64,000 nt of DNA from Leuctra nigra (lineage: Eukaryota > Arthropoda > Insecta > Plecoptera > Leuctridae): positions 33,034,964 to 33,098,963 of the forward strand of contig OW203761.1 in NCBI GenBank assembly GCA_934045905.1, given 5' to 3'. Below, piece after piece: positions 49,901 through 61,732 of the stretch. How positions within the stretch are numbered: position 1 is the first letter of the stretch; every line of letters begins with the position of its first letter. The notes below the pieces were generated by a model. The model worked only from the letters and a program-made list of their open reading frames with translations. It did not search any database and was not told where the DNA came from. The translations under genes and the position numbers were made by a program.

Positions 49901-52900
49901 CTTGGGTGTTATAATCTGTTGATGAAAATTATATTGAACTAGAACAAAAACACTTTTTAATCTCTTCATGAATATCTTCAATGTGAGGATACCCTTCATA
50001 TTTATTATTTATAATTAAAAGTTTGACATGATTCATGATGTATTACGTACATTATTTGCACAGGTGATGAATCAAGCCAGCGTGATCAATTTGTCTGGAG
50101 ATGCGATAACAACGTTTAAGGAGATCCAATGTCTGACACCTCGGTAAGTTATCAAATGAAAAAGAGTAATCTACATACTTAGTATTTACACTTGGACCAA
50201 GTAAAACGGTATATGAACAAAACAGATTGGCTTCTGGTCAGGTTCCTTGACAATCAATCATTGTTATTAATAATGAAATAGGAGCTCACCTACTAGAGTG
50301 AGATAATTTGCGTAAGCACAGACTTCATGGTATGATGCCATCAGATCTTTATTATTAGCCAATCCTTTTCTTTAGAATATGTACAGTGTATTATTTGTGT
50401 TCGAGTGTATTTATTATATTCTACAGTAGGTTCTGATTTAAGTCCAGCTTTCCACCTTAATTGAATGGTACTTTTTAAATTTATGTAGTTAGTTCTCCAC
50501 TTAGAAATAAATTCATTACAGACAGCTCTAAATAATTTGAACTTAACAAGAGGTTACCACCTCTTAAGGTTGACGAACCACTTCACTTCAGATCTCTAAG
50601 AATATTTGTTTCAATTACCACTCTCTCTTAATTCTCTTGGAACAATATCCTTGGAAATACATGACCTACCTTACTTCTACTTTTTTAAGGTTGATCTCGA
50701 TTCTATCACCAAATGAACTTGTTGTTAAGTTGTGTTCACGATATTACCAGTCAGGAGTTTGGTTGTACGTTAAAAGTGCAGTACTACTATGTATTTGCCA
50801 TTAGTAATTAATTACTATTAATTAATGTCAGACTTCCTACCAAGAAAAAACTTCATGAAATAGATTTCAGTGTATTATATCTCTGTTGTTCCCTCTGTCG
50901 CCTTCTGTGTTATAAAATAAGCTGCTTTTTGATGCATATTTCTCTGTTTCATGTAGTGGTCGCTATGATGTTAAAGTATACCCATCATTCTTCCAACTTC
51001 ATGGAAAAACATTCGATTACAAGATCCCCATGTCTACGGTTCTCCGACTTTTCATTCTTCCTCACCGAGATGGACGTCAGATGTTTTTCGTTGTGAGTTT
51101 GGATCCGCCCATCAAGCAAGGCCAGACAAGATATCATTTCTTGGTGTTTCTTTTTGGCCAAGATGAAGATACAAGTGTTGAGATATCATTAACAGAGTGA
51201 GTAGAAAGAAGCTTGAATTATTATAGCTGTATAGAAGAATGCTTCTCTTGTATCGTATTAACAAGACGCTATATCTACTAAAAGAAAACACTCATTTACA
51301 TCATTCAGGATGTGCGTGCATTCTTACAAATTCAGTGATTACCTAATTATTCGGTTTGGATTGCATCTTCGAGTGAATTGTTCAACATAGATTTGTTGTT
51401 CTGTGCATGGGAATAAAAAAATTACAGTTTGTAGGCTATGTAGTCATGATTTACAAAACCAAATGGCAAAAGAAAAGTGTGATCAAAATATATTATCAAA
51501 ATGTTTATTCTCAAATTGATTTAAGTGTAGGTACTAACAATTTGACTCGAGTTAGATATTAGGTATGTTGTACAACAATTTTAATGTCTTTCATCAAGTT
51601 TAACTTCTGAATATTTTTATAAGTTACTCAAAACCTTCTTGGTTTGGGTTTTCAGGGAGCGCTTATACCCCGTTCACACTAGGATATTTAATCTCCTTTC
51701 TCTGTTGAAAGATAATCGAGTTCCTGAAACTCTGTTATGTCTTAACGTCATCAAAGTAAACTAAAATGCATTCACATTGTGACTTACAGCCTCATGCTCA
51801 AAAGTATTTCTAGATTTATCGACGCAATTGCCCTGAGTCTACTGGCTGGATTCCGCCCATAAGATTATTAGCAAACGGTGTTGAGGTGTCGAGGACTGAC
51901 ATCCGCAAATATCTACTTGCGGACGCAACTTTTTTTCAGCATGAGGCTGTTAATGTAGATCAAATATTTAACAGTGATTATCTTTCATAGAATGAACGAG
52001 GTATTAGTGTATTTTTTATTACAATTCCATATTCCAGTGACGAGCTTCGAGACAAGTACGACGGGAAACTCTCAAAAGAAATGAAAGGACCCACATATGA
52101 TGTAATGGGAAAAGTCATGAGGGCCATCGTTGGCAGAAAGGTCACTCTTACAGGTGGATTTGTTGGGTACATACATTTTCTATCACTTCATTTGACTAAA
52201 TCAATATTATTATTTGTTACAAAATACCAAATAATCGATTGCCTTGTCCAACAGACACTCTACGACTCCTGCTGTTAGCTGCTCGTACAAGGCAACGGCG
52301 GGATTTTTGTATCCTTTGGATCGAGGTTTCATCTATGTCCACAAGCCCCCGGTGCACATCCGCTTTGAAGAGATCACAAGCGTCAACTTCGCCAGAAGTG
52401 GTGGCGGCACCCGATCTTTTGACTTTGAGGTGGAGATCAAATCTGGCGTCACGCATACATTCAGCAGCATTGAGAAGGATGAGTACACCAAGCTGTTTGA
52501 CTTCATTAACAGCAAGAAACTGCGAGTGAAGAACAGGGGCAAGAATGTGAGTCCACCAGTAGGATTGAAACATGCTATTTTTATCACCCATACAGTCGCA
52601 ATATTTAGACTAAAAGTTTTTAATTTTGCAAATGTAATTGTTTCGTTTCTGGTTTCAGGACAAGACATCGTTTACTGATGACTTTGGAGACTCGGATCAG
52701 GAAGATGAGCCCGATGCGTACTTGGCTCGTGTCAAAGCAGAAGCTGAAGAGCGTGACGATGAAGATGGCGGCGGTGAATCGGAATCGACTGACGAGGACT
52801 TCAACCCAGATCAACAACAACAAGATAGTGGTGATGTTGCTGAAGAGTGAGTCGTATCATCATGTTGTGTACTGCTTTGTTAAGGTTGCTTTCACACTAA

Positions 52901-55900
52901 ATCCTATCTCAGGTAGACCCTGGTTTTACCTGTGTTTAAATCCTCATGACTTGGGTGAAAACTTCGTCTCTATTTGGGTATTTGGCTACTTATCAAGTAG
53001 GAATGCAGATTGTGCTAAACTTAACTGAGCAAAGTGAAGTTGCTATTGACTTTAAAACCTGTGTACACGTTTTAGATTTGACTCGAGCCCACCTGATACC
53101 GAGTCCGATGCCTCGGAAGGATCAGGATCTGGCAAGAAGAAGGAGAAGAAGGAGAAGAAGGAGAAGAAACATAAGAAAGCCAAGACTGTCGTATGTTATC
53201 TATGCTTTTCTTGCTAATCATAATAATTATCCTTAGCTTCTAAACTAATTGATGTTCTGCTCATGTTGTTGCTTCATTTTCTTAGCATGAGAGGAAAGAA
53301 CCTCGAAGAAAGCGCGAAAAGAAGGTTGATGATGGAAGACCTAAGCGTCCGTCTTCTGGATTCATGTTATGGATGAATGCCTCACGAGACAAGATCAAGG
53401 CAGATAATCCTAATATATCATTTACTGACATTGCACGTAAAGGAGGAGAAATGTGGAAGGCGATGGCTGATAAATCGGAATGGGAAGCCAAGGCAGTGAA
53501 AGCAAAGGAGGAATATGCTGTGAAACTGAAAGAATTTCTGGATTCAGGAGGATCACTTCAACAAAAGGAAAGTTCTAAGGCTCCTCGTAAGAAAAAGAGT
53601 ACTAATGCAGAGGAGGAGCAGAGTGATAATGAAGAGGAGAAGCCTAAATCAGAGAAGAAGCAGAGCATATCTCCAAAGAAAAACGATCCGAACGCTTTAA
53701 GAATCAAGAGCAAGCAATTTTGCAGCGATGTAGACAGCACGAGCAGTGACAGTGACGACGCGAAGAAACCAACGCCAGTGGTGAGTAGTGATGGGCAGCG
53801 AAACTTTCAAATTCGAAACTTTCATAAATTTCCGAAAGTTTCGGAAACTTTCAACGGAGGACCATAAATTTCCGAAATTTATGAAATTTATAAAATTTCA
53901 ATGTTTCTTGTTTGAATATTTCCGCCCACTTCATCCCTTACTGACTGGGCAACAGTTTCCATTATTATTGTTCAAGAAATCACCACTAAGTGTCACCTGC
54001 TGCCCTGTCTTGAAGGATTTCATGACTTGGAGGTTATGTGGAACACACATGATGGGGAAATTTCAGATTGAATCGTGTTAGGTTAGGTTAGTCAATAATT
54101 CAGTCAAATATCTTTGTTATTAGTAGTAATTACCAACGTTTTTATGATTCAAAGTCAGTACAGTGGTAAATCCACAGTCAAAAGATATGGCGGTATTTTG
54201 AGGATAGCAGGAACAATGGTTGCTTTGAGCCGAGCCGTGTGTCGAGCCTATGTCTGTTGTCGAACCGTAAACGTAGCTTAAGTTTACTTATTAGTCATTT
54301 CTGCACATTGGTAAGACAAAGTCACTGTATATACCCAACTGTAATTAACCAACTTTCCAATAAAGTAGGTACCACCAGAAAAAGAACCTCGGCTAATATT
54401 CATAAATTATCTTAAATTTCATACATTTCCGTAAATTTCATAAATTTCACAAAACTTTCAATCGAAACTTTCAATTTTATAAATTTCTGAAATTTGCCCA
54501 TCACTAGTGGTGAGTTGGTTGGTGGTTGCCTGTAGTTAAATGCCATCAGATCACAGCATTCCATCGGTCATAATACTTTCAACCCATTTACAGGTAAAAA
54601 AGGAAGCACCCAAGGCAAAGTCTAGTGGCAGCTCGGATGAGGAAATGGATGTGGATGGTAGCAGTGCCAGCGACAGTGATAAAAAGGTCAAGACCAAGAA
54701 GAAAGAAGCACCAAAAAAACCCGTAAGAATGAAAAATCCTACAATGGATTTTATAAGGGATGTACTGTCAGTCAGGGAAACTAGATCGTTCATACTCTGC
54801 CTCTCTCTGACCCATAAGTATAACATAAACATGTTTTTATATGGAGCAGAGGGAGATAGAGTATGAACCATCTAGTTTCCTTGACTATACACCCAACAAA
54901 TCATAAAACGGTATTTGAACGAAACGTATTGGCTGCTGGTCAGGTTCCTCGACAATCAATCCTTGTTATTATCAATGAAATCAGAGCTCACCTACTAGAG
55001 GTAGATGACGAGTTAGCATAGACTTCATTGGATGATGCCATCACATTTTTATCAGACAATCCATTTCTTTCAAATACCGTTTCATGATTTGTCGAGTGTA
55101 CCTAGTCTACTAATACTCTTGAAAACCGCTCATTTTTGACGACTAAATTGTGGGTGCCCAGGCCATAAGTATTAGCTTTATATCTATCGCATCCGTCTGT
55201 ATCTAGTATCATCGACTAATACATAATAATTTATAACCTAGGAGGGTATTAGCTTTGAATATTTGTAAGGATTAAATATTCAAAGGTATTAGTCCCTATT
55301 AGGGGTGTGCTAATATTCGAAAATTTCGAGCGAATATTCGAAAATTTCGAATACTTCGAAAATATTTGGTTCGAATATTCGATTCGGTATTCGAAAATAA
55401 AGTATTCGAAATTTCGAATAGTTCATGTCTTTTAATTCAAAATTATCCCGCCATTTCTCATATGGGAGTGTTTTTCAATGCTGCCAACTGCTGCAAAGTC
55501 TAAAGTGGCCCATACACGGTCAATCTTGCATGACAAACTTACTTGACAAGCCCGGCATGACGGCATGACAAACCTGAACAACGCCCACACACGTTCAATT
55601 TAGGTTTGACAGTTCAGACCTTTGGGGTCATGCGCACTTTATTGCGCAACTTCCAAACAACTACAAAACAGCAAAACAGCTGAGTGAGCTGAAAGGTCAC
55701 GTGCTCCGGCTCTGCATGCTGATTGGCTATTTATGTTCAAGCAAGATTGATGACTCCACACACGTCAAACTTGCTTGTCGTCTTGCATGAGCATGAAGCT
55801 CGATTTCAGTTTCTGTTGGAACTCCTTCAAGCCAAATTCCAGGCTTGACAAGCCATCAAATCTGCTCCACACACGATCAAATTAGCATGTCATGCCGGGC

Positions 55901-58900
55901 TTGTCATGCAAGTCGTCAAGTAAGATTGACCGTGTGTGGGGCACTTAAAACTCCAACCGAAAATAGCGTTAGTTACGATTGGCCTTGTGCTGACGTCACA
56001 GATGGAACTGCGCGTATGACTTCGTACATGGTTTCACTATTTGAAACGAGTTGTTGAAACACTAAAATATTTAAAACTCAAATAAATATATGTGAAAAAT
56101 TCATTCAACGGCAGTAGGTACATCTCGTTGAATTAGGTGAGGATGATGTGCCAGGAACACTTTATTAGTTCCTACGAAAACAATGGATGTGTACAATATC
56201 ATACTATTTTTGATTAAATTATTCCCGAACGTTTTATATTAATAATAATAAAAAAGTTACATAAAACGTTAGTGAATAGTTTAATCAAGATTAACATAAT
56301 CCTAACTTAAGATTGTGATATAATAATTTACATCTATAGGTATAATGGATGGGTTATTACTTATTAATAATTAATAGGGACAATGTGAACTAGCATTTAC
56401 CTAAAAGTGAACCTGCAAAAGACAAGTGGCTTGAGCCTGCTTCTTGATGAGGACATGATATCCCACACTTACTCAAATACTTATATTATAGGTAATTGTA
56501 ATAATGTGTTATAATATTATAAGTTTATAACACAAAACCCGGCCATCAGCATACTCAAAATTCAACTATTTGCAGGGTAACAGATTTTAGTAAAAATTTT
56601 ATTCCACATGCAGCCACCCACTTTTTACACTTGTCAGGTTGTTAACGGTGTTTAGGATAGTCAATAAAGAAACTCCTAGCACATTATTCTTGATAATTAC
56701 ATCTCGTATCACTCCTTACAAATTCCGTAACAGCAATGCTTTGTAGTGCGCATTTCACTTTGACAGCCAGTCGTTGTCCGAACTGCCTCTAGTTAGACCC
56801 AATTCCCGCTAGATCGCCACACCAGTCAAATCTAGAAATAGAATCGTAACTAACGCTATAGTCATGGCCGCCATTTTGATTTCGAGGGAATATTATTTGT
56901 AGGTTATTGTTTCTCCAGGTAGACCTTCCTCATACTCCTTTTGTTCCTGTTGATTTTATTTTTTGTGATGATAAGTGACAACAATATTATCCTTGCATAT
57001 TACATCATGATCAGTACATTTTCACTGTGGCCATCTTTCATTCTGGTCATATGAAAAGAGTTTGGTGTCCAATTATTTTTTTAATTGATATTATGTCTTT
57101 TAATTTAGATTCCAATTATTCGATATTCGAAATATTTTTGTCAATTATTCGGTATTCGTATTCGAAGTCAAAAATCACTATTCGCACACCCCTAGTCCCT
57201 ATATATTCAAAGCCTATACCGGGTGGCGCAAAAAAATCCCCCTGATTGAGAGGTCACTATATCGTAACTATTAGAGATACATGTTATGATGCTGAAATTT
57301 GTACACATATTAGAAAACATTCCAATATTAATCAAACATTGGTACATTTATGTTTAATACCTAAATCGTATACATCTCTATGCCTAAATCTATGCGAATT
57401 TGTCTTGGATTTATTAAGTGGGTAGGTACCTGGTAGGTATATGTGTGAATTTATGTAAAACAGGCGATTCTTTTTAACAAGCATCTGGTTCTTGTTTAAA
57501 CTCAAACGCGGGCTATTTAAGCGCTGGTATAAACGATTTTTCGACGTCTGAATTCAAATGCATGTAACGTTTTTGCATTACTCGAATATTTCTGAAAATT
57601 GCAGTATATTAAATTTTCATTTATTTTCTACAACATGTAAAAGTTTCAGCCTGTTATCTTTGATAGTTTTGACATAGTGACCTCTCAAACAGGGGGAATT
57701 TTTGCGCCACCCGGTATAGGTAATTTAGGCCCGGAATAACCAAAGTTAAATTGTGCTGGATTAACTAACTTTTGGATTAAATTCAATTATTTCACACATT
57801 TTGAGGTATTTGATTGGCTGTGCCGCCAATTTAGTCCAATATTTAGTTAATCCGGCTCAGATTAACTTTGGTTATACCGGCCCTAATACATTTAAATATT
57901 TGAAGGTTTTATATAGTATATTTATTTAAAACCTATGTTTAGTCCTTGTTTTAACTTAGTTAACATCTGTAGGTATATCTATTGTATTGTGTGGACTCAA
58001 CATTATGAAGAGAACAATTAAACCATTTTGAGGGTTGTGCAAATATCACTTTCCTTAGAAACCAGTTGTTGGACTGTGATCAGAAATAAAAATATATTGT
58101 AAATATTAAATAATGAAAAACTTGTGTTTTATCGCTTAATAAAAAGATGGTAGTTGTAGTAGGTACCTACGTTACAAATTGTTTGTTTAACTTGCAGAGG
58201 ATAGAAGTAAAGAAGTCTGCCAAGAAAGATACTTCCGATGAGGAGATGAGTGTAGACGACGACAGTGACAGCGGGAAAAAGAAGCCAGTGCCGAAAAAAG
58301 TAGTAGTAAGTTACAAATTAACACCACATACACCACAGACCTGATACAACTTTAAAAAACACTATCCTCAGCAGTTGATTTGAATTTTCCTGGTGTCCTG
58401 GAAATTGGAATATACTTTTAAGACGGGCCCATATTAACGAGCTAATTGATAAACACCAGGCGCGTAGGATGGGGAGGGGTGATTATCCCCCTCACTCGAG
58501 CAGGTTGACCCCCCATTCACCATAAAAAATTTAGTTTAGTGTCTAAAAATCACTTACAAATTATTTAAATTCTAAAAAATGCCCTGCGGGGCAACAATTG
58601 GAGGGTTTTTTGCTTCAGTTTGGGCATTTTAAAGCCCCAGAATCACTTTTAACTGGTTTAAATCCCAAAAAACGCCCTGCGGGGCTGGAGCTGGGGGGCT
58701 CCCCAGACCCCCCTTCCGAGTGTCGCAATCCCCCCCCCCCCCCCCCCATGATGAAAGTAGTTCCTACGCGCCTGATAAACACACAGGGAGAAAAGGTGAG
58801 AAATTTTTGTATCAAGGTCAATCATTTTGGTTCAATTTAGAGACTAACAACACCAAATTCTTTTTGGGGGAAAAGACGATACTTCAGTTTTTTTCTGTAG

Positions 58901-61415
58901 GTAAAAACTTATTTTTGTGATTTTCTTCTATTTTACTGTGAAATTTTAAATCTAATTAGTTGCTAAAAATGACAAATCAAAGAGGTCCTAAACGCCCCCC
59001 TGGAGCTTAATTAAAAAAAGTTCTGTATCTAAACACTTGATTTCGTGATATTATCTTCTATTTTGACCATAAAAATTTCAAACTTTTAGTACATGACAAG
59101 TCTGGGGGGTCGTAAGCGCCCCCATAGATTTCGTGATATTTTCTTTGATTTGACCGTGATATTTTAAAACTTGAATACAATACAAATGACAAGTCCATGG
59201 GTGGACTCCCCTTGCGCCGGCCCTGAGGTGGGATTCTATAACTCAATTGCGACCGCTTTGCAATTTCTTCCATAAGGATTAACATTGAAATTATTGCTAA
59301 GCGGTCGCAATGGAGTTAAAGAATCAAGGCCCAGCTTATCACATCATTCTGTAACGTATTTTCAGGACAGTACGAAGAAAAAGGAAGCACCGAAGAAGAA
59401 AAAGCAAGATTCGGATAGTGATGCTTCTGGGGATGCTAGCAGTGACAGCGAGTCCGGCAAAAAGAAGAAAAGTAAGAAGAAACCAGAGCCCAAAAAGACG
59501 GTGGGTTGATTTTTCTATAAGGAAGATATTGTTAAAGAATGAAGATAGCCTAGGTAATCTAATCAGGAAACGCGTTGTTAAGTGAGCACCGATATGCGCT
59601 GCATCTCCAACCGAATATGGTCCACTCATTCAATGATAACTAACTACATTATACTGATTTGATTGCAACTTTCCATTATCCATAGGTACATTGGAATGAT
59701 TGAATACTATGGGCACCTATTTGGTACATACTTTTCGATAATTCTCTATTACATAAAACTCTTAAAATGGCAACAAGTACCTAGTACCTACTAATACTTG
59801 TAAATACGTGACAGATTGGGCTGAAAATGTGTCAAATATGAGATACTCGCTGCAACTTTGTAAAAATTGATAACATGTTGGTCTTATAATGACCTCGCAA
59901 AATTTCAAATTGATCGGGTCAACCAATCGGAAGACTATTTTTTCAAATTTGTACCAAACTACATGTTTCTAAAAAAATTGTAAACCGATCTAAAACTAAA
60001 CTATTTGACGGCCTCTAAAACTTAAAAATTTCAAATTGATAAGTCAAATGGTGTGATGGTGTGGAACATCAACCAATCTAATGGCAGCACTTTAAAGTGT
60101 ACAAAATTATGCTATCTATTGCAATCTGTGACTCCTTGTGGTTCTTGAATGGCTCTTTATAACTTAATTAGGTAAAGATCTGGAATCAAAAAATTCGCAA
60201 ATTCGAAAATAAAGCCCTGTGGGGCAACAATTGGAAGGTTATTTGATTCAGTTTGTTCCTTGAATACCCTTTAAATTGTAGAAATTCTAAAAAATCACCC
60301 TGCGGGGCAAGGGTTTGTAAACATAGGTATATCTAAATATGTAGTCATGAAATGTATTATTTTCAGTAGATGTTTTATATTTGCTTGCCTCTACTTAGTG
60401 GCTCCCCTTATATAATTTATTAATTTTTGGTAAATTGGCTCCTTTACCAAAAAATGTTGAACCTATGGCGTCGCGTCGGTCGAAAAACAAAGGCAGACAA
60501 AGTGTCCAAAGAGCCCGACAGAGATGCATGCTCAATTATCATCATTGGACAAGACTCCAATAAAGAATCATTTTTTGATGGTGTCAAATGTCAATTGCAA
60601 AGAGGACAGGATTGTTTAAGGTGGCGCAATCACTCGAGGCATAGTCTCAGAACTTCATAAATTTTTGTGTGCTAATTGATAATCATGCAATATGCAATCT
60701 CTGAAAATTTTAAACACTTCTCCTGTCTAGTTTCTGAGATAATTTGAATTTTCTTCCCCATGTTAGCTAGTAAAATCGGGTCATATTTAAGCTAAAATGA
60801 AGTTCTAATTTTTTCGTACCGTTAGATTTTAACAAAAAACTTTTTTTCTGGACATACTGTCAGGAAAAAAATTGAACACAATACCAACGTGTGCTATTTT
60901 AAAAGTTATTCACTAAATTCGAAATGATTTTCCTATACCTCCCGTGTTAAAGTTTTGTTCATTCTCAAAATACATGAAATTGAAAACTCATTATTGGGCG
61001 GGAGTTGCAAACTACTGGACAATAAATGAGTATTTTATACTTAAATATAGTTCAAATGTTATAAAACGTTTTTAAAAATGGTAATTTCGAAAATAAATAA
61101 AAATGTGCTATATCAAGTGATCGCGCCACGTTAAAGCAAACTTGCAAATTTTTCTTGGTTTTCTTGACTCCGATGTACCTAATGTGCAAAACCTGCGGGA
61201 TTCTACAGCCATAAGATGTTATCACCTTGTTATTGATCTTAATTTAAGATCTCCTTTAATAAGTGTCCATATTTCCATATTATAAAAATGTAATATCCAT
61301 ATTTTTCTCCTTCTAGGCTAAAGGCAAAGATACGAAAAAGAAAAAGCAGTCATCTGAGGAAGAAGAATCAGCTGAAGAAACACCTGAATCTAGTAATGAC
61401 TCAGGAAGTGATTAA
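46997..61415 (+). CDS. Ssrp: SSRP1, HMG-box subunit of the FACT histone chaperone, complete, 14 coding exons
   Basis: Exons joined by frame: 46997-47050, 48139-48324, 48498-48812, 50064-50143, 50957-51196, 52038-52166, 52255-52546, 52659-52846, 53076-53190, 53286-53780, 54594-54722, 58198-58305, 59366-59500, 61317-61415 (TAA). Total 2565 nt, 854 aa, about 130 aa longer than fly or human SSRP1. Residues 1 to about 430 form the POB3/SSRP1 N-terminal and tandem PH-like modules (for example [17 protein letters not shown] and [20 protein letters not shown]). An acidic stretch (about 434-520) and a lysine run ([15 protein letters not shown]) follow. An HMG box begins at [13 protein letters not shown] (about 552-620). 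The tail (699-854) alternates lysine patches with SD/SE clusters over four phase-0 exons. With Spt16 it forms FACT, which loosens and reassembles nucleosomes during transcription and replication. For exon 6 I used the donor at 52167 (GTACAT) because it alone keeps the frame and gives TGGFVGHST. Confidence 0.95.
47396..47756. mobile_element. Inverted-repeat element carrying a tRNA-like module
   Basis: Lies in SSRP1 intron 1. Both ends hold a 55-base inverted repeat (47396-47450 and 47702-47756) reading GTGACTAAAATCCCGACAGT on the left; each arm also has its own small hairpin CCCGACAGTCGGG. The words ACCATG lie just outside both ends. Between the arms is a tRNA-like block at about 47491-47571. 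Confidence 0.75.
47491..47577 (+). ncRNA. tRNA-derived (SINE-like) RNA polymerase III module
   Basis: An A-box-like TGGCGCTATGG (47504-47514), a near-perfect B box GGTTCAAATCC (47549-47559) at tRNA-like spacing, a TPsiC stem GTCGG/CCGGC, and a TTTTTT terminator at 47572-47577. The 5' part resembles arginine tRNAs (TGGCGC.ATGGATA). The acceptor and anticodon stems do not pair well, so it is probably not a working tRNA but a SINE head or decayed tRNA. Confidence 0.5.
50186..50410. mobile_element. TGTACACTC MITE, diverged copy in SSRP1 intron 4
   Basis: Ends TTACACTTGGACCAAGTAAA and TGTTCGAGTGTA are degraded, while the core (GACAATCAATCATTGTTATT, then GAGCTCACCTACTAGAGTGAG) is well kept. Confidence 0.75.
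51787..51949. mobile_element. TTA-flanked MITE, CAGCCTCATGCTC ends, in SSRP1 intron 5 (163 bp)
   Basis: Ends CAGCCTCATGCTCAAAAGT and ACTTTTTTTCAGCATGAGGCTG, flanked by TTA (51784-51786 and 51950-51952). A related fragment (CAGTCTCATGCTCAAAAGAAG) is at about 26325 in rdgB intron 12. Confidence 0.7.
53786..54506. mobile_element. hAT-like element inserted at the 5' splice site of SSRP1 exon 10 (721 bp)
   Basis: Ends are TAGTGATGGGCA and TGCCCATCACTA, flanked by the perfect 8-bp duplication GTGGTGAG (53778-53785 and 54507-54514). The left duplication spans the exon 10/intron boundary (GTG, then GTGAG). Subterminal DNA is rich in AAATTTC and GAAACTTTC words. Removing the element and one duplication leaves an 84-base intron (54510-54593). 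Confidence 0.95.
54765..54884. mobile_element. Small inverted-repeat element in SSRP1 intron 11
   Basis: AGTCAGGGAAACTAGATCGT and ATCTAGTTTCCTTGACT face each other. The inside (CATAAACATGTTTTTATATGG, AGCAGAG) recurs at about 29893-29925 in rdgB intron 14, so a family is involved. Confidence 0.6.
54887..55101. mobile_element. TGTACACTC MITE, diverged copy in SSRP1 intron 11
   Basis: Ends TACACCCAACAAATCATAAA and TTTGTCGAGTGTA with core GACAATCAATCCTTGTTATT and GAGCTCACCTACTAGAGG. The core runs opposite to the rdgB copies. Confidence 0.75.
55300..57194. mobile_element. hAT-like element with ATTCGAA subterminal array (1895 bp)
   Basis: Lies in SSRP1 intron 11. Ends are TAGGGGTGTGCTAATATTCG and TATTCGCACACCCCTA, flanked by the perfect 8-bp duplication GTCCCTAT (55292-55299 and 57195-57202). 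Arrays of ATTCGAA and TTTCGAA words follow each end. A smaller inverted-repeat element is nested within it at about 55508-55943. No transposase frame is recognisable. Confidence 0.92.
55508..55943. mobile_element. Inverted-repeat element nested in the ATTCGAA hAT copy
   Basis: Ends begin GGCCCATACACGGTCAATCT and finish AGATTGACCGTGTGTGGGGC (reverse-related), each followed inward by CTTGCATGACAA / AAGCCCGGCATGA-type words. Length is about 436 bases. The word CACACACG recurs inside. No clear target duplication was found. Confidence 0.7.
57216..57717. mobile_element. TACCGGGTGGCGC inverted-repeat element, copy 3 (about 500 bp)
   Basis: Located in SSRP1 intron 11. Its ends read CCTATACCGGGTGGCGCA and GCGCCACCCGGTATAGG, so the junctions themselves are palindromic. 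The subterminal blocks match copies 1 and 2, while the centre differs, as is common in non-autonomous derivatives. Confidence 0.8.
57731..57884. mobile_element. PIF/Harbinger-like MITE, second copy
   Basis: Ends GGCCCGGAATAACCAAAGTT and AACTTTGGTTATACCGGCCC; the inside matches the 42945 copy in reverse (GATTGGCTGTGCCGCCAATT). Flanks are TTA and TAA, so the target duplication is imperfect here. Confidence 0.65.
58560..58750 (+). repeat. CCCTGCGGGGC repeat in SSRP1 intron 12, with C-rich run
   Basis: Two copies of the GCCCTGCGGGGC word about 100 bases apart, joined by a CCCCAGAATCACTTTTAA block and ending in a G/C-rich segment and a run of about 17 C at 58730-58747. No gene lies on either strand; proline- or glycine-rich frames here come from the homopolymer. 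Confidence 0.5.
59585..60130 (+). repeat. Second copy of the GAGCACCGAT repeat, SSRP1 intron 13
   Basis: GAGCACCGATATGCGCTGCA, ATCTCCAACCGAATATGGTC and the later CAATCGGAAGACTATTTTTTC match the copy at 24241 in the same order, at lower similarity. Nothing coding is seen. Confidence 0.45.
60205..60470 (+). repeat. CCCTGTGGGGC repeat and relic of a hAT right end in SSRP1 intron 13
   Basis: GCCCTGTGGGGCAACAATTGG at about 60211 is followed by a second CCCTGCGGGGCAA at 60298 and by a degraded right terminus (GGCTCCCCTTATATAATTTA, then ACCAAAAAATGTTGAACC). The matching left end was not found. Confidence 0.45.
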
Positions 61416-61732
61416 AACATTCTTCAAGCAAGTGTGGTCATACCGAAACATTCTTAATCTCACATTTCATTCAGTGTTTATTTGTTGAGTCTCATTCATA
61501 TTTTTTCATATTTGCGTATAGGTAGATTAATATTTTTTATTGTATTAAATCAATCTCCCCTTCCTTCAGTTTTCGTTCTAGAGCAGAATGTTCTCTGAAA
61601 TGTTCACCCATTATTCTCAAATCCTGCTACAAATAGGTATATTACATTTGTGCATTTCAAAATGTGTGTTTTAATTTGCTTATTTTAGTCCTCTACCTAT
61701 CCCCATTTAGTTGTTGATTCATTGTTCAGGAG
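61416..61732 (+). other. 3' untranslated region and flank of SSRP1
   Basis: The stretch follows the SSRP1 stop codon. ATTAAA at 61544-61549 is a plausible variant poly(A) signal; no canonical AATAAA was seen before it. The region ends at the 8-bp duplication TTCAGGAG of a hAT-like insertion. Confidence 0.4.

Noticed and set aside
52078..52153. SSRP1 exon 6 ending at the GTGGAT donor (52154)
   Set aside because: It breaks the frame with exon 7; the donor at 52167 restores TGGFVGHST, matching SSRP1 proteins.
53131..53175. AAGAAGGAG microsatellite
   Set aside because: It is coding: the in-frame lysine/glutamate run of SSRP1 exon 9.
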